64,000 nucleotides of DNA, taken from an uncultured Ignavibacteriota bacterium. GTDB taxonomy: Bacteria > Bacteroidota > Ignavibacteria > Palsa-1295. Positions within the stretch are counted from its first letter, which is position 1. Every line of letters begins with the position of its first letter. Below, piece by piece: positions 9,280 to 17,583 of the stretch. Position numbers and translations under genes: made by a program. The stretch covers positions 1 through 64,000 of the forward strand of contig CAIUMP010000056.1 in the NCBI GenBank assembly GCA_903900335.1, read 5' to 3'. Under the pieces are notes generated by a model. The model saw nothing but the letters and a program-made list of their open reading frames with translations, had not been told where the DNA came from and ran no database searches.

Positions 9280-10476
9280 ATGACATTCCCTTTAGACTCG
9301 ATACTGCGCTTTCGCACTCTTGCTGTCTGTTCTATCGTAGCGTGTTCGGCCGCGTTCTTCGTGAGTTGCAAAACATCCGGCGGCCCTGCCGGTAGTGAGA
9401 TCATCGTCGGTGAGTATGCTTCACTAACGGGTGGCACCGCAACGTTCGGGCAGTCTGTCCATAATGGCGATGTCCTCGCGGTCGATGAGATCAACGCCTC
9501 GGGCGGTGTACTTGGAAAAAAGATCAACCTCGTCACCGAGGATGACCAATCCAAGACCGAGGAAGCGGTTGCGAGCGTACAAAAGCTTGTGAACTCCGAC
9601 AAAGCGATCGCCCTTCTTGGCGAAGTCGCTTCCTCGCGCTCAATGGCTGGCGCACCCATTGCGCAGCAAGCACATGTTCCAATGATCACCCCCGCCTCCA
9701 CCAACGAAGACGTTACCAAGAAGGGCGATTATATTTTCCGCATTTGCTTTATCGATCCTTTCCAGGGTAAGACGATGGCGCATTTCGCACTCGGTTCGCT
9801 CGGCAAGAAGCGCGCTGCTGTGCTGACCGACGTCAAGCAAGATTACTCGGTAGGGCTAGATGAAGCCTTTAAACACACTTTCTCCACGGCCGGCGGCACG
9901 ATTGTTAGCGAGCAATCATACTCTACGGGTGACAAGGATTTCCACGCTCCGCTGACAAGCATTCGCGCAGCGAACCCGGATGTGATCTTTGTGCCAGGAT
10001 ATTATACGGAGGTCTCGCTCATCGTGCGGCAGGCTCGTGAGCTTGGTATCGAGTGCCCCATTCTCGGTGGCGACGGATGGGATTCTCCCGAGTTAACGAA
10101 GGGCGAGGAGCAGCAATTCAACAACACGTTCTTCTCGAATCACTACGCAACGGAAGATCCGGATTCGACCGTGCAGAACTTCGTGAAGAAGTATCAGGAT
10201 AAGTATCATGCCGTTCCGGATGCCATGGCAGCGCTTGGCTATGACGCCGCGCGCATCCTCGCCGATGCGATCAAGCGCGCTGGTTCGACCGACAGCAGTG
10301 CGCTCCGAAAAGCCATCGCGGAAACAAAGGACTTCCCTGGCGTCACGGGCCACATCACGATCGATGAGAACCGAAATGCCTCGAAGCCGCTGACAATTAT
10401 TAAGATCGTCGATGGCAAGTTCCATTTTGCCCAGCGGATTGGGCCGAATGGTGAAGCGTTGACTCCGCTTAAGTAG
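9280..10476 (+). CDS. Branched-chain amino-acid type ABC transporter substrate-binding lipoprotein
   Basis: A periplasmic binding protein of the type I fold (Leu/Ile/Val-binding family), 398 residues. A signal sequence ends in FVSC with Cys30 as the lipid-attachment site. The mature part opens EIIVGEYASLTGG, then has GGVLGKKINLVTEDDQSK, LLGEVASSRSMAGAPIAQQ and ITPASTNEDVT, all typical of LivJ/LivK relatives. The ligand could be an amino acid, urea, an amide or an aromatic acid; the family is broad. It is followed by two permease genes but separated from them by a hairpin repeat, which may lower permease expression relative to the binding protein. Confidence 0.88.
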   Translation: MTFPLDSILRFRTLAVCSIVACSAAFFVSCKTSGGPAGSEIIVGEYASLTGGTATFGQSVHNGDVLAVDEINASGGVLGKKINLVTEDDQSKTEEAVASVQKLVNSDKAIALLGEVASSRSMAGAPIAQQAHVPMITPASTNEDVTKKGDYIFRICFIDPFQGKTMAHFALGSLGKKRAAVLTDVKQDYSVGLDEAFKHTFSTAGGTIVSEQSYSTGDKDFHAPLTSIRAANPDVIFVPGYYTEVSLIVRQARELGIECPILGGDGWDSPELTKGEEQQFNNTFFSNHYATEDPDSTVQNFVKKYQDKYHAVPDAMAALGYDAARILADAIKRAGSTDSSALRKAIAETKDFPGVTGHITIDENRNASKPLTIIKIVDGKFHFAQRIGPNGEALTPLK

Positions 10477-10488
10477 AGCATGATGAGC

Positions 10489-10529
10489 AACGAGTAGCGA
10501 GTACTTTCTTAGTCTACTCGTTACTCGTT
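10489..10529. repeat. Palindromic repeat made of ACTCGTT-like units, between livJ- and livH-type genes
   Basis: A 15-bp stem (10489-10503 with 10515-10529, one G-T pair) around an 11-base loop. The right arm is built of tandem TACTCGT/TTACTCG units and continues as degenerate copies to about 10540. A related arrangement fills the ftsA-ftsZ spacer at 35207-35314, so this is a dispersed family rather than a chance hairpin. Confidence 0.65.
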
Positions 10530-10548
10530 ACCTGTTACTCCTCCACCC

Positions 10549-11454
10549 ATGCAAATCCTCCAGCAGCTCGTTAATGGCATTTCGCTCGGCGCGATCTACG
10601 CGTTGATCGCGCTCGGCTATACGATGATCTACGGCGTTCTGCGCTTCATCAATTTTGCGCACGGGGACGTCTTCATGGTTGGCTCCTATGTCGGCTATTA
10701 CGCGGCCACGTATTGGGTCAGCCACTTCTTCCCCGTAGGATCTCTCGAATCGACGGTGCTTGTCTTTTTGATCTCGATGAGCGTTTGCGCGGCGCTCGGC
10801 GCCTCGATAGAATTTCTTGCCTATCGCCCGTTGCGATCAAGACCAAAGCTGACCGTTCTCATAACCGCAATCGGCGTGTCGCTCTTCCTGGAATACACCG
10901 GACAACTTTTTTTTGGCCCAAACCCTCGTGGCTTCCCCCCGATCATCTCGAACAAGGCCGTGATACACTCCTCCTCGATCACGATAAATATGATCCAGGT
11001 CGTTGTCATTACGGTATCACTCGGATTGATGCTTCTGCTGCGCGTTATCGTGATGCGAACAAAGATCGGTACGGCCATGCGAGCGGTTAGTTTTAACCAG
11101 CAGGCGGCGAGCTTGATGGGCATTAACATCTCCCGAGTCATCACATTCACTTTTATAATAGGCAGCGCTCTGGCTGGCGCCGGCGGAGTGCTGTATGGTA
11201 CGATGTATCCGAGTATCGAGCCGCTCATGGGAATCCTGCCAGGACTCAAAGCATTCGTCGCCGCCGTGCTGGGTGGGATAGGGAACATCCCCGGAGCGGC
11301 ACTCGGAGGCATGATCATTGGGCTTGTCGAGACGTTCGTCTCTGGCACGGGAGCATCGACCTATCGCGATGCTATCGCCTTCGGGATTCTGATCGCGATC
11401 CTTGTCTTCAAACCCAGTGGGCTTCTTGGCAAAAGAGAAATCGAGAAAGTTTAG
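10549..11454 (+). CDS. ABC transporter permease, LivH type
   Basis: An inner-membrane permease of 301 residues with about eight hydrophobic segments. It starts MQILQQLVNGISLGAIYALIALGYT, the hallmark of LivH proteins, and contains INFAHGDVFMVGSYVGYY and FVAAVLGGIGNIPGAALGG, the cytoplasmic loop that contacts the ATPase. It pairs with the LivM-type permease 9 bp downstream and with the binding protein upstream. The spacer before it has no obvious Shine-Dalgarno sequence. Confidence 0.9.
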   Translation: MQILQQLVNGISLGAIYALIALGYTMIYGVLRFINFAHGDVFMVGSYVGYYAATYWVSHFFPVGSLESTVLVFLISMSVCAALGASIEFLAYRPLRSRPKLTVLITAIGVSLFLEYTGQLFFGPNPRGFPPIISNKAVIHSSSITINMIQVVVITVSLGLMLLLRVIVMRTKIGTAMRAVSFNQQAASLMGINISRVITFTFIIGSALAGAGGVLYGTMYPSIEPLMGILPGLKAFVAAVLGGIGNIPGAALGGMIIGLVETFVSGTGASTYRDAIAFGILIAILVFKPSGLLGKREIEKV

Positions 11455-11463
11455 CACGAGATA

Positions 11464-12447
11464 ATGAAATCCTACACAGGACTTCTCATAGCGGTTGTCA
11501 CCATTATCGGTGCGAGCTTCCTCGCGCCGATGATCAACCCGTACATTCTCGGGCGGATTATCTACATAGGCATCATGATCTCGCTGGCGGTCAGCCTCAA
11601 TCTGATCAATGGCTTCACCGGACAGTTCTCCCTTGGGCACGCTGGGTTCATGGCGGTAGGTGCTTACACTTCGGCTGTTGTCACGACCTATCTCAGTACA
11701 CATGGCCTAGAAATGTCCGGAATGACTGGGACGATCTCCTTTTTTGTTGCCTTGGTCTGCGGTGGGTTGCTCGCCGCAGTCGCGGGACTCGGAGTTGGCA
11801 TCCCAAGCCTGCGATTACGTGGTGACTATTTGGCGATTGTCACCCTCGGTTTTAATGAGATCATCCGCGTCATTATCCAAAACGTTGACTTCAAAATTCA
11901 CGGCACAGACTACATTGGCGGCGCGCGAGGATTTAGCGTTCTGCCAATGACCACATTCATCTGGGTCTTTCTGGTTGCGGCGGTCGTGGTCTTCTGTGTG
12001 GAGAACCTGGTCAACTCTACCTACGGCCGAGGATTTCTCGCCGTGCGTGACGATGAGATAGCCGCAGAAGCGATGGGCGTTGACACCACGAAGTTCAAGG
12101 TGCGCGCGTTCGTCGTTGGAGCGTTCTTCGCTGGTGTCGGCGGAGGCTTGTTCGCCCATTCCAACTACAATATTACTCCGCTCGACTTCACCTTTTTGCA
12201 ATCCATCGACATTGTTGTTATTGTAATATTGGGTGGCATGGGCTCAACTGTGGGCGTTATCCTTGCCGCAATCGTTCTAACGACACTCTCGGAGCTATTG
12301 CGCTCGGTGCCGGAGTACCGCATGATCATCTATTCGCTGCTACTGATCATGCTAATGATCTCCCGACCGCAGGGATTGCTTGGTCCTTCGACACTTGGAA
12401 AATTGTTCAAGTTCTGGCGCAAGCCCGTAGTAGCATCAACGGACTAA
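11464..12447 (+). CDS. ABC transporter permease, LivM type
   Basis: The second inner-membrane permease (327 residues). Visible LivM features are SLNLINGFTGQFSLGHAGFMAVGAY, PSLRLRGDYLAIVTLGFNEIIR, and the loop around VVIVILGGMGSTVGVILAA. It follows the LivH-type gene by 9 bp. The ATPases LivG and LivF, which usually follow, are not here; a HIT-family gene begins 10 bp after the stop instead. The transporter must borrow ATPases encoded elsewhere. Confidence 0.9.
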   Translation: MKSYTGLLIAVVTIIGASFLAPMINPYILGRIIYIGIMISLAVSLNLINGFTGQFSLGHAGFMAVGAYTSAVVTTYLSTHGLEMSGMTGTISFFVALVCGGLLAAVAGLGVGIPSLRLRGDYLAIVTLGFNEIIRVIIQNVDFKIHGTDYIGGARGFSVLPMTTFIWVFLVAAVVVFCVENLVNSTYGRGFLAVRDDEIAAEAMGVDTTKFKVRAFVVGAFFAGVGGGLFAHSNYNITPLDFTFLQSIDIVVIVILGGMGSTVGVILAAIVLTTLSELLRSVPEYRMIIYSLLLIMLMISRPQGLLGPSTLGKLFKFWRKPVVASTD

Positions 12448-12457
12448 TCTACTTCCC

Positions 12458-12976
12458 TTGGAGCAATTATTTTCCCCGTGGCGCAGTCACTACATTGCAT
12501 CCTTCGCCGATGAAGCCAAGAGTGATGAATGCGTTTTTTGCGATGCATGGAGTGGCTCGAACGATGAATCCTCGCTTATCGTCTATCGGGGTAAGAGCAC
12601 CTTCGTGCTCATGAACCGATTCCCATACAATAGCGGCCACCTCATGATTATTCCGGTTCGGCATACCGCTGATTTTCAGTCGCTCAGCATGAGCGAAGTA
12701 GTGGAAGCACAAACCCTCTTACAGGCCGCCCATGCGGCTCTTCTCCAGCTCTCAAGCCCTCACGCCTTCAATATTGGAATGAACCTGGGGCGTGAGGCGG
12801 GCGCAGGCATCGATTCGCATCTACATTGGCACATCGTCCCAAGGTGGAACGGGGACACCAACTTCATGCCCGTGCTCGCCGATATTAAGATCGTCAGTGA
12901 GGACATGGCCGGGCAGTGGAAACGCCTGAGCGGAATATTTCCGAAGATAATTGAGGATATTTCTTCTATCCGGTAG
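12458..12976 (+). CDS. HIT-family nucleotide hydrolase/transferase
   Basis: A histidine-triad protein of 172 residues. The HxHxH catalytic site is SHLHWHIVPRW, and the zinc-type CxxC near the N-terminus (DECVFCDAW) fits the Ap4A phosphorylase-like HIT branch. FPYNSGHLMIIPVRH is also a family segment. Such enzymes cleave nucleoside phosphates such as Ap4A or adenylated compounds. The start is TTG at 12458, 10 bp after the permease gene, so it is probably co-transcribed with the transporter though no functional link is obvious. Confidence 0.88.
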   Translation: MEQLFSPWRSHYIASFADEAKSDECVFCDAWSGSNDESSLIVYRGKSTFVLMNRFPYNSGHLMIIPVRHTADFQSLSMSEVVEAQTLLQAAHAALLQLSSPHAFNIGMNLGREAGAGIDSHLHWHIVPRWNGDTNFMPVLADIKIVSEDMAGQWKRLSGIFPKIIEDISSIR

Positions 12977-12987
12977 GGTTTTTGTCC

Positions 12988-13015
12988 TTGAAACGGTTCT
13001 GCTGATGTAACTTTG
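12988..13015 (+). promoter_or_regulatory. Candidate Bacteroidota-type promoter for the T9SS gene at 13063
   Basis: TAACTTTG at 13008-13015 matches TAnnTTTG; a TTG lies at 12988-12990. The 17-base spacing is a little short of the usual 19-21. It is well placed for a leader of about 45 bases before the ATG at 13063. Confidence 0.4.
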
Positions 13016-13062
13016 TACCGATTCCGGAGTTATTCTGGAGTTGCTGATGAACATTCTCTGAT

Positions 13063-13896
13063 ATGAAACACTCGTTACGACTCCTTCTCGTGCTGCTTTC
13101 CTTGAGCTTCTGTGTGCGCAATTCCCACGCGCAGGTCGTCCACTATGACTCGCTCGCTATCGACTCGGTTATCGGTAGCGCCGGAGTCGATAATCCAGAC
13201 TTTGTGAAGGGCCATCCCGGCGATGGACTGGTTGCACATTTCAGTCCCACGGGATTCCTGGGAGCTCAGTTCTTCGTCAATGGCGCTGCCGCAGATTTTC
13301 AAAAAGGGAGCACTCTCCATTTTTATTGGAAGAAGGGTGCCGCCGATTCGAGCGTTGGGGACATCCAATTCTATCGACTGGATGACCAAGGTCATCCACT
13401 TGTAACCGGCCCTATTCTTCGGCTCAATGAAGCGGGCCCCCTCAATGAAGAGAGAATGGTATCCATCACGGTCCCCGATACGGACGCAACTGGACACAAG
13501 ATCATTGCACTCTATAACAACATATCCATCGGCGTCGCCGCGGAGCCTGATGTCAGTGCAACCTCTTTTTGGCTCGACGCCGTCGAACTCATTCAATCAG
13601 GATCAATGGGAGTTAGAGACGCAGACAAGTCCACGGGTATCGTACTCGAAAATTATCCCAATCCGTTCCTCACCTCAAGCGGGACAGCCGTTCACTTTAC
13701 TTCGGCGATTGCAGGACTTGCGGATATCGTGCTCACAGATCTGTTGGGGCGTGGCGTAACGATCATTCGCGCTGGGGCAGTCTCTTCAGGGCAATCGGAG
13801 GTGAGGATCACGCCACCACAGGCTGGCACCTATATCGCTCGGCTGCGAATCAATGGTGAATTTGTTGGCACACCACTCAAGATCACCGCTGAATAG
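13063..13896 (+). CDS. Exported protein with T9SS type A sorting domain
   Basis: A 277-residue secreted protein of unknown function. The signal peptide (about 1-24) ends NSHAQ. Residues 25-185 form a beta-rich domain with FWLDAVELI at its end, the kind of jelly-roll segment found in carbohydrate- or surface-binding modules, though I cannot assign a family. The last 80 residues are a T9SS sorting domain: VLENYPNPF, DIVLTDLLGRGV, PPQAGTYIARLRING and a final PLKITAE. A small membrane protein gene follows six bases after the stop. Confidence 0.78.
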   Translation: MKHSLRLLLVLLSLSFCVRNSHAQVVHYDSLAIDSVIGSAGVDNPDFVKGHPGDGLVAHFSPTGFLGAQFFVNGAAADFQKGSTLHFYWKKGAADSSVGDIQFYRLDDQGHPLVTGPILRLNEAGPLNEERMVSITVPDTDATGHKIIALYNNISIGVAAEPDVSATSFWLDAVELIQSGSMGVRDADKSTGIVLENYPNPFLTSSGTAVHFTSAIAGLADIVLTDLLGRGVTIIRAGAVSSGQSEVRITPPQAGTYIARLRINGEFVGTPLKITAE

Positions 13897-13902
13897 CTGG
13901 AG

Positions 13903-14106
13903 ATGCTTCGCAACTCTCTTCCGAAGATTGCTCTTGGGCTAACCCTATTCGCCGCAGCGTTCTTTGCCTTTTTTGAAAGCGTTTATCTGAGCGATCAGGC
14001 TTCAGAATTCGGAGACGGAAAGATCGTGATGTGGATGTGGATCTTTCGTGCGTTGACCGCCGCGCTTGTCGTCGGCGGTCTCGCGTTGATTCTGGTTCGA
14101 AAGTAG
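13903..14106 (+). CDS. Small membrane protein with two transmembrane helices
   Basis: A 67-residue hydrophobic protein. Two helices are clear, about 8-28 (IALGLTLFAAAFFAFFESVYL) split by a short polar loop from about 41-64 (VMWMWIFRALTAALVVGGLALIL). The N-terminus is basic and the end is VRK. It follows the T9SS gene by six bases in the same direction, which supports it being a real gene. No function can be proposed. Confidence 0.6.
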   Translation: MLRNSLPKIALGLTLFAAAFFAFFESVYLSDQASEFGDGKIVMWMWIFRALTAALVVGGLALILVRK

Positions 14107-14128
14107 TCGCGGGGTTGCTCGCCCTCGC

Positions 14129-14578
14129 TTACATCTTAAATCTCTTCCGAATATCCTCGATCGTGTCCTTGGTAAGATCGAGCGCGAGCAACTTCGAGAT
14201 CTTTGATCGGATCCCTTTCGGCAACTCGGCGGTCACAGAGTTGTGAATCGACTTCGGCAGAGAGAGATAATACTCATCGGCCGGTGTATGGGAGACAATA
14301 CCTTCAATGTCATGCGCGATCGCACGCATTGCCGCCTTCAGCATCTCGGTCTTCATGTTGTGCGCCTCCCCGCTTCCGCGGCGTGCGCTTCGGGCGTCGC
14401 CGGAGCCACGAGTGGTGGACTGGCGGTCGGTGAGGAGATCGCTGAGCTTTGTGTGAGCCTTTGTGTAGGTGATCTTCTTGATGAGATCGGCCTTCCGTCG
14501 GTGCTGGATCGACCGCTCGCGTGTAAAATAAGCTTTCAGTACGCCAGTATCGGCAACAATTATTACGTAGGATTTCAT
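14129..14578 (-). CDS. Host-attachment (PF10116)-like protein
   Basis: A 149-residue soluble protein. The start MKSYVIIVADTGVLKAYF, a central glycine/serine/arginine-rich stretch that includes DRQSTTRGSGDARS, and the C-terminal half with DEYYLSLPKSIHNSV followed by a helical LPKGIRSKISKLL segment match the layout of proteins annotated as required for attachment to host cells, related to the archaeal/bacterial RF1-like (baeRF) fold. Typical members have the sequence order VVVADxxRARIF, LVSDRPGRSFDS and LVLVAPPRFLGxLR. The match is by pattern only, so the assignment is moderate. The name of the family reflects one plant pathogen study and does not imply a host here. Confidence 0.5.
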   Translation of the reverse strand: MKSYVIIVADTGVLKAYFTRERSIQHRRKADLIKKITYTKAHTKLSDLLTDRQSTTRGSGDARSARRGSGEAHNMKTEMLKAAMRAIAHDIEGIVSHTPADEYYLSLPKSIHNSVTAELPKGIRSKISKLLALDLTKDTIEDIRKRFKM

Positions 14579-14683
14579 AGGTCTTAGCGTTTAATCGTGT
14601 GAGAGTGAGGAAATCTGTTTCCGAGGGAATTCTGCAACAATCGGGCCGCACAAGGTTGGGTCAAACCGATTTCCAAATTAACT

Positions 14684-17182
14684 TCACATCTCCGGATACT
14701 TCCCCGGATCGGCTTCGTGCATGATCGCATAGATCCGCTCGAACATCGTTTCGACATTTGGCTTCGAGAAGTAATCGCCATCGGAGCCATACGCTGGGCG
14801 GTGCTCCGCGCCGGTGATGGTGACGGGTTCTGAGTCCAGCCAGCGGTAGCCGCCTTGCTTTTCCAGAACCTCTCGCATCATGTACGCCGTCGCACCACCT
14901 GGCACATCTTCATCGGCGAAGACAATACGGTTCGTCTTCTTGAGTGATTCGAGGATGATGCCCGGACGATCGAACGGAATCAGCGTTTGTACGTCGATTA
15001 ATTCAATTGAGATGTCGAACTTCGCAAGCTCCGCTGCAAGCTCCATTGCAATCTTGCACATTGCGCCGTATGTGACGAGTGTGATGTCGGAGCCTTCGCG
15101 CAATATCTCCGGCACGCCGAGCGGCACGGTGAATTCACCAACGTTCGCTGGCACCGTCTCCTTCGTGCGATAACCGTTCAGCACTTCCACGATAAGCGCG
15201 GTGTCGTCCGAGCGAAGCATGGTATTGTAGAAGCCCGCAGCCTGTGTCATATTGCGCGGTACGAGAATGTACATTCCGCGTAACGTGCTAAGTATCATCC
15301 CCATTGGCGAGCCGGAGTGCCACACGCCTTCCAATCTATGCCCGCGTGTGCGAACAATGACCGGCGCTTTCTGCCCCGCCTTCGTGCGCCATTGCACAGT
15401 TGCAAGATCGTCGGACATAGTTTGGAGCGCGAAGAGGAGATAATCGAGGTACTGTATCTCCACAATTGGACGAAGCCCGCGCATAGCGGCTCCGATGCCT
15501 TGTCCCATGATCGTCGCTTCGCGAATGCCGGTATCGGTCACGCGATTTACACCGTGCTTCGCCTGTAAATCTTCAAACGCTTTGTTGACATCACCGATGA
15601 CACCCAGGTCCTCGCCAATAGCAAACACGCGTGCATCTCGCGTAAGCGCCGCATCGAAACACGCTTGCAACACCTGACGACCATCGAGCCTCGGATCATC
15701 ACCCGTGTATTGCGCCTTCACCTCCGGCACATTGAGCGCGGACTCCGCCGACTCGCTATACACATGCGTCGAGTACTCATCGAAGTGCCGCGCATCGGCA
15801 CTGCGCTTCCATTGCTTCAATTCAGTCGTGTGGTGGGCACCCCCAGCGGTGCCGCCTCTCATCGCACGACCAATCGCCGTGTAAATATCCTTCTGCACCG
15901 GCTCCTTGATGGACTCAAGCCCATCCTTGATCTCTGTGAAGAGCGCGTTACCCGAAGCAGTTGCCATGCGACCAAGAATCGCACAAACCTCAGCAACATC
16001 TTTCTTTATCGGCGCGAGATAGGCATCCCACGCGGCTTGCTTTGCTTGATCGACGATGGTCTTATTCTCCGCATCCATCACGTCCATCTCTGCTTCCGTC
16101 GAAATGCCGGACGAGATGATCCACTCGCGCATACGTCGGATGCAATCGCGGTCGTCTTCCCAGCCGAGGCGCTCTTTCGATTTGTAGCGCTCGTGACTAC
16201 CGGATGTCGAGTGGCCCTGGGGCTGCGTTAGCTCAGCGATGTGGAAGAGAACCGGTGTGTGCTCCTTGCGCGCGCGCTCGACACCATCCTGATACATTGT
16301 CACCAACGCTGGATAATCCCAGCCGTTGACTTTGTAAATGGCGTAGCCCTCGCCATCCTCATTCGTTTCGAATCCAGCGAGGATGGCGGAAATATTCTCT
16401 TTCGTCGTCTGGTACTTTGCGGGCACGCTAATGCCATAGCCATCATCCCACACGCTCACAGCCATCGGGATGCGCAGCACACCGGCGGCGTTAAATGCTT
16501 CCCAGAAGAGACCTTCGGATGTTGAAGCGTTGCCGATAGTCCCGAAGGCAACCTCATTGCCGTGATCGGAGAACTGCTCGAAACCGGATTGAAGCACGGG
16601 AGTCTCGCGGAAGAGTTTGGAGGCATAGGCAAGCCCAACGAGGCGCGGCATTTGGCCGCTGGTAGGAGAAATATCCGCGGACGAATTCTTCTGCCCCATC
16701 AGGTTCTTCCACGAGCCGTCTTCGTTCAGACTGCGCGTGCCGAAGTGTCCGTTCATCATACGGCCGGCGGAAGCGGGCTCGGCTTCGAGACTCGTGTGCG
16801 CATAGAGCTGCGCGAAGAACTCCTGGATCGAGGAGAGTCCGGTGGCGAACATGAAGGTCTGGTCGCGGTAGTAGCCGCTGCGCCAGTCGCCGTTGCGGAA
16901 GGCGCGGGCCATCGCCACCTGCGGGACTTCCTTGCCATCGCCGAAAATACCAAACTTCGCCTTACCCGTCAGCACTTCGCGCCGACCCAGCAAGCTCGCA
17001 AGCCTGCTCTGGTGCGCGATGCGGTAATCGGAGAGGATTTCTTCGCGGGTGAGACCGAGTTCGGGCAAGGCGGAAGAATGAATCTTGTGTGAAGATTTGG
17101 GCGCGTGGCCGTTCGTCATTGGCAATTCGCCATTCGTGAGTTGCCGGGGGAGAACCTTCTTGGTTGATGCTTTTGCTGCCAT
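14684..17182 (-). CDS. Fused alpha/beta 2-oxoacid dehydrogenase E1 component
   Basis: A thiamine-diphosphate E1 subunit of a branched-chain 2-oxoacid or pyruvate dehydrogenase type complex, with alpha and beta chains on one polypeptide (832 residues from ATG 17182). The alpha half (about 30-430) has GDWRSGYYRDQTFMFATG and GNASTSEGLFWEAFNAAG...VWDDGYGIS, the cofactor site. The beta half (about 485-815) has ALTRDARVFAIGEDLG, GFDASLKKT-like IILESLKKTNRIVFADED and GAEHRPAYG. The cofactor motif reads GNA...WDDG rather than the usual GDG...NN; I recall this form from Bacteroidota proteins. An in-frame TTG at 17299 would add 39 residues encoded by a repeat and is rejected. The acyltransferase (E2) and E3 genes are not adjacent. 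Confidence 0.88.
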   Translation of the reverse strand: MAAKASTKKVLPRQLTNGELPMTNGHAPKSSHKIHSSALPELGLTREEILSDYRIAHQSRLASLLGRREVLTGKAKFGIFGDGKEVPQVAMARAFRNGDWRSGYYRDQTFMFATGLSSIQEFFAQLYAHTSLEAEPASAGRMMNGHFGTRSLNEDGSWKNLMGQKNSSADISPTSGQMPRLVGLAYASKLFRETPVLQSGFEQFSDHGNEVAFGTIGNASTSEGLFWEAFNAAGVLRIPMAVSVWDDGYGISVPAKYQTTKENISAILAGFETNEDGEGYAIYKVNGWDYPALVTMYQDGVERARKEHTPVLFHIAELTQPQGHSTSGSHERYKSKERLGWEDDRDCIRRMREWIISSGISTEAEMDVMDAENKTIVDQAKQAAWDAYLAPIKKDVAEVCAILGRMATASGNALFTEIKDGLESIKEPVQKDIYTAIGRAMRGGTAGGAHHTTELKQWKRSADARHFDEYSTHVYSESAESALNVPEVKAQYTGDDPRLDGRQVLQACFDAALTRDARVFAIGEDLGVIGDVNKAFEDLQAKHGVNRVTDTGIREATIMGQGIGAAMRGLRPIVEIQYLDYLLFALQTMSDDLATVQWRTKAGQKAPVIVRTRGHRLEGVWHSGSPMGMILSTLRGMYILVPRNMTQAAGFYNTMLRSDDTALIVEVLNGYRTKETVPANVGEFTVPLGVPEILREGSDITLVTYGAMCKIAMELAAELAKFDISIELIDVQTLIPFDRPGIILESLKKTNRIVFADEDVPGGATAYMMREVLEKQGGYRWLDSEPVTITGAEHRPAYGSDGDYFSKPNVETMFERIYAIMHEADPGKYPEM

Positions 17183-17221
17183 GGAATCGAAGAACATTTC
17201 CCCCGCAGCTTTTCTTCCCCT

Positions 17222-17326
17222 TGTCTGAACCTTGATTTTAAGAGATTCTACGGATTTATGAGATAAGACTCCGTCCTTCCCCAATCTTCCCCATCTCAAA
17301 AATCTCTTAAAATCAAGGTTCAGACA
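17222..17326. repeat. Perfect 26-bp inverted repeat (KIKVQT-type repeat) upstream of the E1 gene
   Basis: Positions 17222-17247 are the exact reverse complement of 17301-17326, with a 53-base spacer of AGAT/CCCATCTC-like sequence. The core (CCTTGATTTTAAGAGATT in one strand) recurs with one mismatch at 27953-27972. One arm overlaps the stop codon of a T9SS fragment. The other reads into the E1 gene's apparent 5' extension. Confidence 0.75.
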
Positions 17327-17471
17327 CTTTCACAAACGCCCGCCCCGCCGACATCCCGCTCCCTGTCTCAATGCGGTAATAATACACCCCAGCCGGAAGC
17401 GCCTTGCCATCGAAGGTCACCTCGTTCTCTCCCGCTGGAAATTCCTTACTCGCTGCAAGGGCAAACGACCA
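17313..17471 (-). pseudogene. Remnant of a T9SS/FlgD-like C-terminal sorting domain
   Basis: Translating the minus strand from 17471 gives WSFALAASKEFPAGENE followed by VTFDGKALPAGVYYYRIE and a final GRAFVKVSEP before TGA at 17313-17315. This is a clear C-terminal sorting/FlgD-Ig-like segment of a T9SS cargo protein. It is preceded directly by an in-frame TAA (17472-17474) and has no start codon or cargo domain, so it is a broken gene end. Its last codons run into the inverted repeat, suggesting a repeat-mediated rearrangement removed the rest. Confidence 0.75.
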
Positions 17472-17583
17472 TTATGTACAGCCCAGTTCAAAATGTCGTA
17501 TTTTCGTAATGTCTCTGAGGCAAATTCTTGATGAACCTTAGAGAACCGATTTGTTAACTCCATTCAAATTAGGAATAGGAACC

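Noticed and set aside
17183-17299. N-terminal extension of the E1 protein from a TTG at 17299
   Set aside because: The added residues (including KIKVQT) are encoded by the inverted repeat, and a good ATG exists at 17182.
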